Source: Halobaculum gomorrense (lineage in GTDB: Archaea; Halobacteriota; Halobacteria; Halobacteriales; Haloferacaceae). Taken from it: a DNA stretch of 64,000 nucleotides. The notes beneath the pieces are model-generated. The model was not told the DNA's origin and ran no database searches. It saw only the letters and a list, made by a program, of their open reading frames with translations. The stretch covers positions 62,001-126,000 of the forward strand of contig NZ_FQWV01000004.1 in NCBI RefSeq assembly GCF_900129775.1, read 5' to 3'. A program made the translations under genes and the position numbers. Shown here one piece after another: positions 6,198-15,783 of this stretch; positions within the stretch are counted from its first letter, which is position 1; each line of letters begins with the position of its first letter.

Positions 6198-7861
6198 CAG
6201 ACCAAGGACAGGCGAATCCCTCGAGCGAGCTGAAGCAGCTGGCCATGAAGCGGCCGCACCTGCGCGAGCACCTACAGAAGTTCAAACAGATCACCGGCGA
6301 GTTCCCGATGTTCGTCGACGAGATCGAGGGGGAGCACGAGGCCCGCCGCCCGAACGTGCTGTACCCCGTCGGCGGTCCCATCTTCTGTCACGTGTACGGT
6401 GACTTCGGGCAGGACACGAAGTACTACACCGTCGAACCGACGCTGTCGGGCGCCGAGGAAGACGTGCTCGACACGGTGAAATCGAAGCTGCTGCGCCAGA
6501 GCGGCCACAAGCCCGCGCCGGAAGGCGAGTCGGGATACGACGACCTGATCGAGGAGCTGTTGGAGGAGGTCACCGCCGTCACCGAAGAGCAGGGACAGCG
6601 AAACGTCCTCTCGTCGATCAAGAACTTCGGGCGCGTGGAGGTGTCGAAGCAGACGTACGACAACATCCGCTACCGGCTCAACCGCGACATCGTCGGCTTC
6701 GGCCCGCTGGAGCCGGTCATGCGCGACCCGGAGAATGAGGACATCCACGTCATCGGCCCGAAGGAGTGCCACGTCGACCACGGCGTCTTCGGCATGCTGG
6801 AGACGACCGTCGACTTCGGGACGCCGACGGAGTTCGACAACTGGCTGCGCAACATGGGCGAGCGGATGGGCGACCCCGTCTCCGACTCCAACCCGATCAT
6901 CGACTCGACGCTGCCGGACGGCTCGCGTATCAACATCATCTACTCCGATGACGTGTCGATCAAGGGCTCCTCGCTCACGATCCGTCAGGGCGAGGAGACG
7001 CCCCTCTCGATCAACCAGATCACGAAGTGGGGGACGCTCAGCCCCGAACTGGCGGCGTATCTCTGGCTGTGCCTGGAGAACGAGCAGACCGTCTTCGTCG
7101 TCGGCGAGACGGCGTCCGGGAAGACGACGACGCTCAACGCTATCCTCTCGTACATCCCGCGGGACTCGAAGATCTACACCGCGGAGGACACCGCGGAGGT
7201 CGTCCCCCCGCACAGCACGTGGCAGCAGCTCCTGACCCGCGAGGGCGACGGTGGCGACTCCAACGACGTGGACATGTTCGATCTCGTCGCGGCGGCGCTG
7301 CGCTCGCGCCCCGACTACATCATTGTGGGGGAGGTTCGTGGCGCCGAGGGCCGCATGGCCTTCCAGGCGGCCCAGACCGGGCACCCGGTGATGCTGACGT
7401 TCCACGCCTCCGACATCGTCTCCATGATCCAGCGGTTCACCTCCGAGCCGATCAACGTCCCGGAGACGTTCATGGACGTGGCCGACGTGGCGCTGTTCCA
7501 GAACCGTGTCAAGCAGGGCGATAAGGTCCTGCGTCGGGTCACCTCCGTCCAGGAGATCGAGGGGTACTCCAAGGAGATGGACGGCGTCGTCACCCGACAG
7601 GTGTTCGACTGGGACCCCGTCGAAGACGAGATCGTCTTTCGCGGGCGCAACAACTCTTACGTGCTCGAAGAGCAGATCGCGACGCTGCTGGGCTACGCCG
7701 ACACCCGCGACATCTACGACGACCTGAGCTTCCGCGCGGAGCTCATCGAGCGGATGATCCAGGAGGGTATCCTCGGCTATCACGAGGTGAACGAGGCGAT
7801 CACCTCCTTCCAGCGCGACGGCGTCGACGGGCTTCCATTCGACATGCACCGCACGACCTGA
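6194..7861 (+). CDS. arlI: Archaellum assembly and rotation ATPase ArlI
   Basis: 555 residues. Type II/IV secretion ATPase of the PilT/GspE superfamily: Walker A GETASGKTTT, an acidic Walker B region after ALRSRPDYIIVGEVRGAEG, then a His box (AQTGHPVMLTFHA). ArlI is the hexameric ATPase that powers both assembly and rotation with the membrane platform ArlJ. The ATG at 6194 is chosen because of the Shine-Dalgarno GGAGGTG 6 nt upstream and because the protein begins as expected (MTDQGQANPSSELKQ); in-frame codons further upstream are Arg-rich and non-coding in character. arlJ starts 9 nt after the stop. Confidence 0.95.
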   Translation: MTDQGQANPSSELKQLAMKRPHLREHLQKFKQITGEFPMFVDEIEGEHEARRPNVLYPVGGPIFCHVYGDFGQDTKYYTVEPTLSGAEEDVLDTVKSKLLRQSGHKPAPEGESGYDDLIEELLEEVTAVTEEQGQRNVLSSIKNFGRVEVSKQTYDNIRYRLNRDIVGFGPLEPVMRDPENEDIHVIGPKECHVDHGVFGMLETTVDFGTPTEFDNWLRNMGERMGDPVSDSNPIIDSTLPDGSRINIIYSDDVSIKGSSLTIRQGEETPLSINQITKWGTLSPELAAYLWLCLENEQTVFVVGETASGKTTTLNAILSYIPRDSKIYTAEDTAEVVPPHSTWQQLLTREGDGGDSNDVDMFDLVAAALRSRPDYIIVGEVRGAEGRMAFQAAQTGHPVMLTFHASDIVSMIQRFTSEPINVPETFMDVADVALFQNRVKQGDKVLRRVTSVQEIEGYSKEMDGVVTRQVFDWDPVEDEIVFRGRNNSYVLEEQIATLLGYADTRDIYDDLSFRAELIERMIQEGILGYHEVNEAITSFQRDGVDGLPFDMHRTT

Positions 7862-7870
7862 CCCGCCTCC

Positions 7871-9619
7871 ATGAGTGCGAACAGCGCGTCCGCGTCCGAC
7901 TTCTTCCCCGACTCCGCAGCGGAGCTTGCCGCCGATCTGGTGGCGTCGTACGACGCGCTGGACATGTCCAAGCGGACGTACGTCGGCTACATCCTCGGGC
8001 CGTCGACGGCGTTCTTCTTGCTCACGATTGTCGGCGCGTTCCTGCTGCCGCTGCCGCTGACGGTCCGTCTTCCGATCCCGGCGCTCGGGATTCTGGTGTT
8101 TGTCGCGGCCGTCTTCTACCCGAAACTGTACCTCAACGGCCGGCAGGTCGCCATCGAGAACCAACTCCACCTGGTGATGACGCACATGACCGTCTTGTCG
8201 ACGACGAACATCGACCGCATGGAAGTGTTCCGGACGCTCGCGGTCGAGGAGGAGTACGGCGCCGCCGCCGACGAGCTCGGCCGGGTCGTCCACCTCGTCG
8301 ACACGTGGAACCAGTCGCTCGACGACGCGCTGCGTCGACGAGCGAAGGAGGTTCCGTCCGACGTGTTCTCGGACTTCTTCGACCGGCTCGGCTACACCAT
8401 CGGCGCCGGCCAGACGCTCGACGACTTCCTGCTGTCCGAGCAGGACGCGGTCATCCAGAACTACATCACGGTGTACGAGGGGGCGCTGGCGAACCTGGAG
8501 GTCATGAAGGACCTCTACATGTCGATGATCCTCTCGATGACGTTCGCGCTCGTGTTCGCCATCGTGCTCCCGATCCTCACCGGCGACAACCCGACGCTCA
8601 CCGTCTCGGCAGTCATCGTCCTGTTCATGCTGGTCCAGTTGGGCTTCTACGTCGTCATCCGGGCGATGGCCCCCCACGACCCCGTCTGGTTCCACTCCGA
8701 GGAGGGGGCGCCCTCGGACTTCCGGCTGTGGGGCAGTTTCGCCGTCGGCGTCGCCGGCACTACCGGGCTCGTGATATTCGTCGGCGCCGGGCTCTTCGGG
8801 GTCGGCCCGGGGCTGCGCGGCCTGCTCTTTTTCCTGGAGGACATTCCGCTCGCGATGTACATCTGCGTCCCCATCTCACCGATGGCCATCACCGGGGTGA
8901 TGCTCCGGTTCGAGGAGCGCAACATTGAGGAGCGCGACAAGGAGTTCCCCTCGTTCGTCCGCGCGCTCGGCGCCGCGGAGTCCGCGAAGCAGTCGACGAC
9001 CGGCGACGTGCTGGCGACGCTCCATAAGAAGGACTTCGGCGCGCTCACCCCCGCAATCGTCCGGCTGTACCGGCGGCTCAACATCAGGATCAGCTCCGAG
9101 CAGGCGTGGTACACCTTCGCGACCGACACGCGGTCGTACCTCATCCAGAAGTTCTCCGACATGTACCTCGAGGGGCGCTCGATGGGCGGTCGGCCGAAGC
9201 TGCTCGGCGAGCTCATCTCCCAGAACATGAACACCGTCATGCAGCTCCGCGAGCAGCGCCGGCAAGCGACGGTGACGATGATCGGGCTGCTGTACGGGAT
9301 CACCTCCGCGTCGGCGTTCGCGTTCTTCATCGGCCTCCAGGTCGTCAACATCCTCGCGGACCTGTCCCAGCAGTTCAACATCACCAACGCCGGTGGCGTC
9401 GGCAAGGTCATCTACGCCGGGGTGTACGACATCGCGCTGATCGAGTTCCTCCTCCTGCTCGTCATCCTGTTCAACGCCGTGCTCTCGTCGGTGATGATCC
9501 GCACGATCGACGGCGGCAACAAGGCGAACGCCTACCTGCACTTTGTGCTCATGACGTGGCTCGGGTCGGGCGTGGCCATCTTCACGAAGCACCTCGTCAG
9601 CGCGATCCTCACGATCTGA
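7871..9619 (+). CDS. arlJ: Archaellum membrane platform protein ArlJ
   Basis: 582 residues, a polytopic membrane protein of the TadC/GspF type. There are two N-terminal spans (about 45-95), a cytoplasmic basic/acidic domain, two spans around 215-255, further spans near 300-345, a second long cytoplasmic domain (LRFEERNIEERDKEFPSF onward) and three C-terminal spans. ArlJ anchors the motor and works with the ArlI hexamer. It is the last gene of the arl run; no archaellin gene follows, so filament subunits are encoded elsewhere. Confidence 0.95.
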   Translation: MSANSASASDFFPDSAAELAADLVASYDALDMSKRTYVGYILGPSTAFFLLTIVGAFLLPLPLTVRLPIPALGILVFVAAVFYPKLYLNGRQVAIENQLHLVMTHMTVLSTTNIDRMEVFRTLAVEEEYGAAADELGRVVHLVDTWNQSLDDALRRRAKEVPSDVFSDFFDRLGYTIGAGQTLDDFLLSEQDAVIQNYITVYEGALANLEVMKDLYMSMILSMTFALVFAIVLPILTGDNPTLTVSAVIVLFMLVQLGFYVVIRAMAPHDPVWFHSEEGAPSDFRLWGSFAVGVAGTTGLVIFVGAGLFGVGPGLRGLLFFLEDIPLAMYICVPISPMAITGVMLRFEERNIEERDKEFPSFVRALGAAESAKQSTTGDVLATLHKKDFGALTPAIVRLYRRLNIRISSEQAWYTFATDTRSYLIQKFSDMYLEGRSMGGRPKLLGELISQNMNTVMQLREQRRQATVTMIGLLYGITSASAFAFFIGLQVVNILADLSQQFNITNAGGVGKVIYAGVYDIALIEFLLLLVILFNAVLSSVMIRTIDGGNKANAYLHFVLMTWLGSGVAIFTKHLVSAILTI

Positions 9620-10013
9620 GTTCGGGTCGCCCGCGGACACGGTCGCACTCGACGGCCGCCCGTGGCCGCGTCCTTGCCACCCCGGCGATCGCCGTCGCTC
9701 TCGCCGCTGATACGCTACGCCAAACCGGTATCTCCCTCCGTTGCGGAGTCGTCGTTTAGCCGCGGTCGCGGAGATGCGGGAGTCGACCGCCGTCTGGTCG
9801 CGGCGAAGCCGTGGGGAGGGGCCTGGCGTTCGACGTGCAGACCCCGAATTCGAACATCCCGGTTCGGGGCGCCCGAGCGACATTCTCGGCGGTACTGTTC
9901 ACACGCGGTCGATGGGGCCTGTCAGAACGCCCCACGCGGTCGCGACCGCCCGTCGAGACGCGGGGCCGCACCGCGGACGCTGCGGTGCCGCCGCTCGTCG
10001 TCCGAGCGCGTGC
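9620..10013. other. Gene-free convergent intergenic region
   Basis: About 390 bp between arlJ (+) and the transporter gene (-). The open frames here are Arg/Pro-rich on both strands and have no plausible start signals. The only structure I see is a weak inverted repeat, CCCCGAA (9842-9848) with TTCGGGG (9863-9869). I see no RNA gene. Confidence 0.5.
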
Positions 10014-10069
10014 AAAAAACGGAGTCCGACGCCGCGACGGTCGGCCGACCGGTCGTCGGTTCGGCCGAC
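10014..10069 (-). terminator. Hairpin plus T6 terminator-like site after cstA
   Basis: GTCGGCCGA (10040-10048) and TCGGCCGAC (10061-10069) form a perfect 9-bp stem with a 12-nt loop. On the - strand it is followed after 21 nt by six Ts (10019-10014). It lies 23-78 nt beyond the transporter gene's stop, consistent with a transcript end. Confidence 0.5.
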
Positions 10070-10091
10070 TTCCGAACGGATGCCGCCGAAC

Positions 10092-11942
10092 TCAGGAATC
10101 GCGCTGTGATCCCTGACCGCCGTCCGTGGCGACCGCGCCGCCGGTACCGCTGCGAGCGTCTTGGATGTTCTCGTATCCCATCTTCACCAGCGACAGCGCC
10201 AGGTAGATGAGGGTGAACGCGAGGGCGATCTGGACGACCGCCGAGAGCATCGCGAAGGCGCCCGCTTCGGCCATCCACGCGTCGTTGAGGAACTTCGCGT
10301 AGACGTTGTCGTGGAGCGCGAGCCACAGCAGGCCGAGCACCGTGATGGTCACCATGACCACCATCGGGCCGCCCGTGGAGATGAGCTGCTTCGAGTCGCT
10401 CCAGTTGGCCAGCCACACCGTCGCGGTGAGCAGCGCAAGCGCCGCGAGCAGCTGGTTCGCTCCGCCGAACAGCTGCCACAGCGTCAGCCACGACCCGCTC
10501 GTGATGAGGACGTACGCCGGAAGCGCCTGTACGACGGCGTTGCCGTAGCGGTCGGCCGCGAACGACTCGACCGACGACTCGGGCGTGCCGACGATCTCCT
10601 CCATCATGTACCGACCCAGCCGGACGGCGGTGTCGGTCGACGTGAGCAGGAAGCTCACGAGGACCAGCGCCATGAACGGCCCACCGAAGGAGGTCGGGAT
10701 GCCGAAGCTCGTCAGGATGATGCCGCCGCCGGTCGCGAACGTCGGCAGCGCGAGGCCGATGCCGCCGCCGACCTCGGGCGCGACGAGCGCGACCGTGATC
10801 AGCGCGACGGTGGCGAGCAGCCCCTCGCCGAGCATCCCGCCGTAGCCGATAGCGCGCGCGTCGGTCTCTTTGTTCAGCTGCTTCGCTGTCGTCCCCGAGG
10901 AGACCAGCGAGTGGAACCCGGAGATCGTCCCGCACGCGATGGTGATGAACAGCAGCGGGAACAGCGGTGCGCCCGAGCGGCCGATGAACCCGTAGAACGG
11001 TTCGAGATTCGTGACGAGCGGCTGGCTCGGTGTCACCGCCGAGATGCCGAGCGCGCCGCCGACAGTGCCGACGATGATCGCCAGGAGCGCCCCGCCGACG
11101 CCGGAGTACAGCAGGAACGACGACAGGTAGTCACGCGGCTGCAGCAGCACCCACACCGGGAGCGCGCTCGCGAGCGCTCCGTACACGAGGATGACCGGGA
11201 TCCACGCCGCCGTGTTGGCGCCGAGCGTCCCCGCGCCGGGGAGCCACGAGCCGCCGCTGCCGAGCAGAACGATCGTCTCGGCCGGCGCGCGCGAGGCCGG
11301 CTCGAACAGCGCGACCGGGAACATCGTGCCCACGTACACGCCCACGAACATCAGGGCGACGAACGCGACGGTCCCCGGAATGAACGAGAGGTTCAGCTGG
11401 TACAGGTACACCCCGAACAGCACCGCGAGTGCGATGTAGATCAGGCTCGCGGTCGCCGCCTCCGGGTACGCGTTGAACACGATCCCCACGACGAGCGCGA
11501 ACACCGCGACGACGAGGATGATCGTGAGGAACGCGAACCACAACAGCATGTTCTTGCCACGCTCGCCCACGTACTCGCCGATGATGTACCCGATCGACTT
11601 CCCCTCGTGCCGGAGGCTCGCCGACAGCGAGACGAAGTCGTGCACCGAACCCATCAGCGGGTTGCCGATAGCGATCCACAATAGCGCGGGCACCCAGCCC
11701 CACACGACGCCCGCAGTGATGGGGCCCACGATGGGCGCGCCGCCAGCGATGCTCGAATAGTGATGCCCTAAGAGTACCGGCTTCTTGGCCGGAACGTACT
11801 CCTGTCCGTCTTCGTACTTGTGTGCCGGCGTCTCGCGCTCCTCGTCCAGTTCGACGAACTGAGCGAGGTACCGCGAGTATCCGAGGTAGCCCGCGCTGAA
11901 CAGCACGAGTACCCCGATCACCAGCCACATTGCAGCCACCAT
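10092..11942 (-). CDS. cstA: CstA-family peptide/pyruvate transporter
   Basis: 616 residues with well over ten hydrophobic spans. The CstA family's N-terminal hallmark is present (VLLGHHYSSIAGGAPIVGPI), as are GNPLMGSVHDFVSLSASLRHEGKSIG and a central ACGTISGFHSLVSSGTTAKQ. CstA/BtsT proteins import peptides or pyruvate in bacteria. The archaeal substrate is not fixed by sequence. The start at 11942 is within reach of the TATA-like box at 11979-11986; an ATG four codons downstream is an alternative. It is monocistronic, convergent with arlJ. Confidence 0.9.
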   Translation of the reverse strand: MVAAMWLVIGVLVLFSAGYLGYSRYLAQFVELDEERETPAHKYEDGQEYVPAKKPVLLGHHYSSIAGGAPIVGPITAGVVWGWVPALLWIAIGNPLMGSVHDFVSLSASLRHEGKSIGYIIGEYVGERGKNMLLWFAFLTIILVVAVFALVVGIVFNAYPEAATASLIYIALAVLFGVYLYQLNLSFIPGTVAFVALMFVGVYVGTMFPVALFEPASRAPAETIVLLGSGGSWLPGAGTLGANTAAWIPVILVYGALASALPVWVLLQPRDYLSSFLLYSGVGGALLAIIVGTVGGALGISAVTPSQPLVTNLEPFYGFIGRSGAPLFPLLFITIACGTISGFHSLVSSGTTAKQLNKETDARAIGYGGMLGEGLLATVALITVALVAPEVGGGIGLALPTFATGGGIILTSFGIPTSFGGPFMALVLVSFLLTSTDTAVRLGRYMMEEIVGTPESSVESFAADRYGNAVVQALPAYVLITSGSWLTLWQLFGGANQLLAALALLTATVWLANWSDSKQLISTGGPMVVMVTITVLGLLWLALHDNVYAKFLNDAWMAEAGAFAMLSAVVQIALAFTLIYLALSLVKMGYENIQDARSGTGGAVATDGGQGSQRDS

Positions 11943-11978
11943 GCTTGTTACCTCGTCACAGCCGTGTGTGGAAAGAAC

Positions 11979-11986
11979 ATAAAAAC
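11979..11986 (-). promoter_or_regulatory. TATA-like box for the CstA-type gene
   Basis: On the - strand this reads GTTTTTAT, in an AT-rich pocket unlike the surrounding DNA. The expected start (~11955) gives a leader of about a dozen nucleotides. Confidence 0.5.
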
Positions 11987-12092
11987 ATTAACTTTCGCCG
12001 ATGCGCCCACCCGCTCACGACGGGCGACCTGAGGCCCTGAACGCGCGTTCTCTATTGTTTCCCTACCTTTTTGAACTGGATTTTGTCAGCAG

Positions 12093-12107
12093 GTATTCGT
12101 TGAATAC
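12093..12107 (-). terminator. Small hairpin in an AT-rich pocket after the ArsA-like gene
   Basis: GTATTC (12093-12098) and GAATAC (12102-12107) form a 6-bp stem with a 3-nt loop, about 57 nt past the ArsA-like stop. There is no T-run directly after it on the - strand, so the terminator call is tentative. It lies in the ~165-bp gap before cstA's promoter, which otherwise holds nothing I recognise. Confidence 0.3.
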
Positions 12108-12163
12108 TTTGTGGTTCCCCCCGACCGCCTCGCCCGCGCTCGCGCGCCGCTGTCGCGACGCAG

Positions 12164-13147
12164 CTACCTCGACGCTTCCGACGGTGTCGCCGGCGCGTCG
12201 GCGCCGATGTCGAGTTCGTTGGCGACCTCCGTGAGGAAGTCGCCCTTCACCTCCTCGACGCGGGTTTCGATCTCGGCGACGACGGGCTGATCGAACTCTT
12301 CGCGGAGCGTCCGAAGGTGCGCGCGCTCGGTCGCGACCCGGTCCCGAAGGTAGCGCGCGCCGCGACCGTTCTCGTCGTCGTCGGGCGACGGCGTGAGGCG
12401 GTTCACCGCGAGCCCGCGGACGGGAAGACCGCGCTCGGAGAGCCCCTCGGCCGCGCGGCGCGTCTCCCGGACGGAGAGTTCGTCCGGGTTGACGACGAGG
12501 AAGAAGGCCGCGTGCTCGCGCAGCGTCTCGCCGGCGTACTCGAAGAACTCCTTGCGCTCCTGCAGCCGCGCGAGGATCGGGTCGCCGTCCATCACGCGGC
12601 GCGGCTCGTTGTTCCCGATTGCGGCCTTCTCGAACAGGTCGATCGACTTCTCGCGCTTGCGACGCAGCCGGTCGATCCACCCCTCGAGGAAGTCGGGAAG
12701 CCCGAGCAGCCGGAGGGTTCCGCCCGTCGGCGAGGTGTCGAAGACGACGCGGTCGAAGTTCTCGCTCGATCGCATCACGTCGACGAAGCGGTCGAAAAGC
12801 GCCGCCTCGTAGGCGCCGGGCGTCTGGTGAGCCATCTCGATCTGGCGGTCGATCTCGTTGACGAGCGCCGCGCTCACCTGGTCGCCGAGGGCCCGCTTCG
12901 TCTCCATGAGGTGGTGTTCGACCTCCTCGTCCGGGTCGATCTCCATCGCCCACAGCCCGTCGCGACCCTCCACCGCCTGCGGTTCGTCACCCAATCGCTG
13001 GTCGAACACGTCCGATGTCGAGTGCGCCGGGTCCGTCGAGACGACGAGCGTGTCGAGGCCGGTCGCGGCGCACTTGACCGCGTACGCCGCCGACATCGTC
13101 GTCTTGCCGACGCCGCCTTTCCCGCCGAAGAACACGAACTTCTCCAT
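12164..13147 (-). CDS. ArsA/Get3-family P-loop ATPase
   Basis: 327 residues. Deviant Walker A GGKGGVGKTT (9-18) with the signature first lysine, switch region STDPAHSTSDVF, and VVFDTSPTGGTLRLL as the A-motif/switch II region. These define the anion-transporting/Get3 group. There is only one ATPase half, so it resembles Get3 homodimers rather than the duplicated bacterial ArsA. I see no paired Zn-binding CxxC, so tail-anchored protein targeting is possible but unproven. It lies 22 nt downstream of a small gene on the same strand, with a GGAGGC ribosome site upstream of the start. No arsenic genes are nearby. Confidence 0.85.
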   Translation of the reverse strand: MEKFVFFGGKGGVGKTTMSAAYAVKCAATGLDTLVVSTDPAHSTSDVFDQRLGDEPQAVEGRDGLWAMEIDPDEEVEHHLMETKRALGDQVSAALVNEIDRQIEMAHQTPGAYEAALFDRFVDVMRSSENFDRVVFDTSPTGGTLRLLGLPDFLEGWIDRLRRKREKSIDLFEKAAIGNNEPRRVMDGDPILARLQERKEFFEYAGETLREHAAFFLVVNPDELSVRETRRAAEGLSERGLPVRGLAVNRLTPSPDDDENGRGARYLRDRVATERAHLRTLREEFDQPVVAEIETRVEEVKGDFLTEVANELDIGADAPATPSEASR

Positions 13148-13169
13148 CGCTAGTTGCCTCCGGTCATCG

Positions 13170-13493
13170 TCAGAAGTGGTACTGCTGCCCCTTGCGTTCG
13201 AGCATCGACCCGCGGTCCCACATCCGCCGCTCCCACGCCTCGAACTCGTCGTCGAGGTACGGGAGCAGCTCGGCAGTGTAGTAGGACACCGGCGAGGGGA
13301 TACCGAAGGCGTCGGGGAAGCACGCCAGCATGAACGAGTCCTCCAGGTCCTCGGCTTCTTTCTCGATCTTTTCGTACGCTGGGTGAGTCAACAGTCCGTG
13401 GTACAGCCCGGCTCCCCACTCGCGCAACGCGTCGAGGTACCGGTCGATCCGGTCCGCGAGGGCTGCCTCGCCGTCGTCCGTGCCGTCGCTCAT
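13170..13493 (-). CDS. Conserved-looking small haloarchaeal protein, operon partner of the ArsA-like ATPase
   Basis: 107 residues, acidic and mostly helical, with many aromatic residues (SPVSYYTAELLPYLDDEFEAWERRMWDRG). The start at 13493 is favoured over upstream codons because a TATA-like GGTTAAG (complement, 13518-13524) is centred about 28 nt before it. It is the first gene of a two-gene transcript with the ArsA-like ATPase, so it may be a partner or regulator. I do not recognise the family. Confidence 0.75.
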   Translation of the reverse strand: MSDGTDDGEAALADRIDRYLDALREWGAGLYHGLLTHPAYEKIEKEAEDLEDSFMLACFPDAFGIPSPVSYYTAELLPYLDDEFEAWERRMWDRGSMLERKGQQYHF

Positions 13494-13646
13494 TAGCCGC
13501 TTGTGGAACGCTGGCGTGGTTAAGGGTGTCGCGATCGCGTCCGCGGATCGCACTCCTCGATCGCCCGCGACTCACACACTCCGTTCGCGGCCGACTGCCG
13601 TCCGCGACCAACGCGCACAAGTACCACACTCCCGGATCGTACGCCG

Positions 13647-14972
13647 ATGACACCCGGACGCGGACTCGGCGGCGGTCCCGGACCGAACGGCTCCGACGCC
13701 GTCCCGGTGACGGTCCTCTCGGGGAGCCTCGGCGCCGGTAAGACGACGCTCTTGAACCACATCCTCTCGAACGCCGGCGACCGCGATGTCGCCGTTCTCG
13801 TCAACGACGTGGGGTCGGTGAACGTCGACTACGATCTGCTCTCGTCGGAGGACCTCCCGGCGGTCGGCGTCGCCGAGCTGTCGAACGGCTGTATCTGTTG
13901 TGAGCTGCGCGACGACCTCGAACGCGCCGTCGTCCAGCTCGCCGACGGCAAGGAGTTCGACCACCTCGTCGTCGAGCCGTCGGGCATCAGCGAGCCCGGC
14001 CCGGTCGCCCGACAGTTCACCAACGGCCCCGCAGCCGCTCGCTACCGGATGGACGCGGTCGTCACGGTCCTCGACACTCCGCAGTTCCTCGACGCGTTCG
14101 CGAGCGAGGGGTCGCCGACGCGACGGGGATCGCTGGCGGACGCGGACCGCGAGGGCGACGACGCCCGCCCGCTCTCGGACCTCCTCGTCGAACAGGCGGA
14201 GGATGCCGACGTGGTCCTGCTCAACAAGGCCGACCTGTGCGACGGGGCCGAACTCGCCGAGGCCGAGGAACTGGTGGGCGCGCTCCGTCCCGGCGCGCCG
14301 GTCGTCCCGACCGAGCACTCGGCGGCGCCGCTGGATCGGATCCTCGACGTGGATCTGTACGAGCGCCGGGACGACGGGCACGACCACACGCACGGGGACG
14401 GCGGCCACGCGGTCGACGGCGACGGGCACGCCGACGGCGACGGGCACGCGGTCGACGGCGACGGGCACGCACACGGCGGTGACGACCACGACCACGCCCA
14501 CCCGGACGAGGTGTACGGCGTCACCTCCTTCGTCTACCGGGAGCGGCGACCGTTCCACCCCGAGCGGCTCGCCGAGTTTCTCGCGGACCTCCCGTCGTCG
14601 GTCGTCCGATCGAAAGGGACGCTCCACGTCGCCGGCAGCGATCAGCGGTTGGACTACAGCCAGGCCGGCCCCTCGGTTCGGGTTGAGGCGGTCGGTCAGT
14701 GGGTGGCGGCCATGGACGAGGCCGACCGGGAACTGTACCGCGCGAACCGCCGCGGCGACGCCGACTGGGACGACGAGTGGGGCGACCGGCACACGGAGGT
14801 CGTCGTCATCGGCGTCGACCTCGACGAGCCCGCGGTTCGCGAACGGCTGGACGCCTGTCTGGTCTCCGAAGACGAACTCGCGGACGGGATCGACGCGAGC
14901 CTCGCGGCGTGGGTCCCGACCGCGTCCGACGGCAACGCCGACGGCGACGACACCGTCGTCTCGCTGTCGTAG
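13647..14972 (+). CDS. CobW/COG0523-family GTPase with His-rich metal-binding loop
   Basis: 441 residues. G domain with Walker [12 protein letters not shown] (26-36), the CxCC motif [12 protein letters not shown], and NKAD. A His/Asp/Gly-rich insert (about 246-290, with repeated DGDGHA units) precedes the CobW C-terminal domain ([19 protein letters not shown]). COG0523 proteins are GTP-driven metal chaperones for Zn, Co or Fe. The His loop and CxCC suggest zinc or cobalt insertion. No cobalamin genes are near, so a CobW role is not supported by context. It converges with a small Cys-rich gene 3 nt away. Confidence 0.88.
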   Translation: MTPGRGLGGGPGPNGSDAVPVTVLSGSLGAGKTTLLNHILSNAGDRDVAVLVNDVGSVNVDYDLLSSEDLPAVGVAELSNGCICCELRDDLERAVVQLADGKEFDHLVVEPSGISEPGPVARQFTNGPAAARYRMDAVVTVLDTPQFLDAFASEGSPTRRGSLADADREGDDARPLSDLLVEQAEDADVVLLNKADLCDGAELAEAEELVGALRPGAPVVPTEHSAAPLDRILDVDLYERRDDGHDHTHGDGGHAVDGDGHADGDGHAVDGDGHAHGGDDHDHAHPDEVYGVTSFVYRERRPFHPERLAEFLADLPSSVVRSKGTLHVAGSDQRLDYSQAGPSVRVEAVGQWVAAMDEADRELYRANRRGDADWDDEWGDRHTEVVVIGVDLDEPAVRERLDACLVSEDELADGIDASLAAWVPTASDGNADGDDTVVSLS

Positions 14973-14975
14973 CGG

Positions 14976-15200
14976 TCAGCAGGCGCAGCCGGTCGATCCA
15001 GGCGACCGCTCGAACTCCATGTCGTCGCCGCACTCCGGGCACGACGGCGGTCCCTCCCCAGTTACGTCGAGGTCGAGCAGGCGCTCGTCGCAGTCGTGAC
15101 ACCAGTACGCGCCCTCCGACTCCGCCGTCTGATCGCCGCCGCGGTTCGGCGACTCGGTCGATGCCTTCAGCGTCTCCGTGAGCGTGCCGAGTAGTCCCAT
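14976..15200 (-). CDS. Small two-CxxC zinc-ribbon protein
   Basis: 74 residues from the start at 15200, which lies about 28 nt from a TATA-like box (complement of GCATAAAC, 15224-15231); two in-frame upstream Met codons would precede that start site. The N-terminus is short and helical (MGLLGTLTETLKAS), followed by a zinc ribbon WCHDCD...PPSCPECGDDM and a Cys-rich end (GCAC). Such proteins are common in haloarchaea, and their roles are mostly unknown. It is convergent with the CobW-type metallochaperone gene. Confidence 0.75.
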   Translation of the reverse strand: MGLLGTLTETLKASTESPNRGGDQTAESEGAYWCHDCDERLLDLDVTGEGPPSCPECGDDMEFERSPGSTGCAC

Positions 15201-15279
15201 GGGTGTGCCAGTTGGTACCTCGTGCATAAACTGCGACGCGGCGTCCCGAACGCGGCGCACAACCGTCGCGCCCGCGGAT

Positions 15280-15684
15280 TCAGGCGTCCGCGGCGACGGC
15301 GTCGAGTAGCCGGCGCAGTTCGCCGCGGCGCTTCCATCCGGCGACGCGGTCGGCGAGCGGGACCGGCAGCCCGAGCGAGACGCGCGAGACGGCCCGCACC
15401 CGGCTCCCCTCGTCGGACGCCTCGAGGGTCACCTCGGTGTCCATGGCGTCGAACGGCCCTTCGTCGCCGACCTGCTCGTAGCGCCAGCCGTCGGCCGTCT
15501 CGGTCACGCGGAGGTCGAACTCCAGGCCGCCGCCGGCGACGGTGACGACGGTCGCGTCGCCGTCCTCGCGCGCGGTCCGCGCACGGAAGCTGCCCTCGTA
15601 CTCGACGAGCGTCGTCGGCGAGAGGCGCCGGCGGAGGGCGTCGGGCGCCGCCGCGACGAACCGCTCGGCCTCGACTTCGCGCAT
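15280..15684 (-). CDS. SRPBCC/START-like small protein
   Basis: 134 residues from the ATG at 15684 (MREVEAERF); an upstream Cys-rich extension is unlikely to be translated. The alternating strands with a long C-terminal helix (DRVAGWKRRGELRRLLDAVAADA), and the pattern VEYEGSFRARTAREDGDATVVTV, fit the polyketide cyclase/START-like SRPBCC fold that binds hydrophobic ligands. The ligand is unknown. It stands alone between two other - strand genes. Confidence 0.6.
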   Translation of the reverse strand: MREVEAERFVAAAPDALRRRLSPTTLVEYEGSFRARTAREDGDATVVTVAGGGLEFDLRVTETADGWRYEQVGDEGPFDAMDTEVTLEASDEGSRVRAVSRVSLGLPVPLADRVAGWKRRGELRRLLDAVAADA

Positions 15685-15783
15685 GCATCGGGGTGGGCGC
15701 CCCCCGCACAAAAGCCCGCGGGGAACCGGCTCCGAATCCCCGGACCGCTCGCCGGCTGCTGCGGGGCGTTCGCGTCGGTCCGC

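Noticed and set aside
9662-10210. ORFs in the arlJ-cstA gap
   Set aside because: Overlapping frames on both strands, basic low-complexity products, no promoter-start pairing.
10161-11684. 507-codon + strand ORF opposite the CstA-type gene
   Set aside because: Extreme Arg/Glu/His content typical of the antisense of a membrane-protein gene; no family match.
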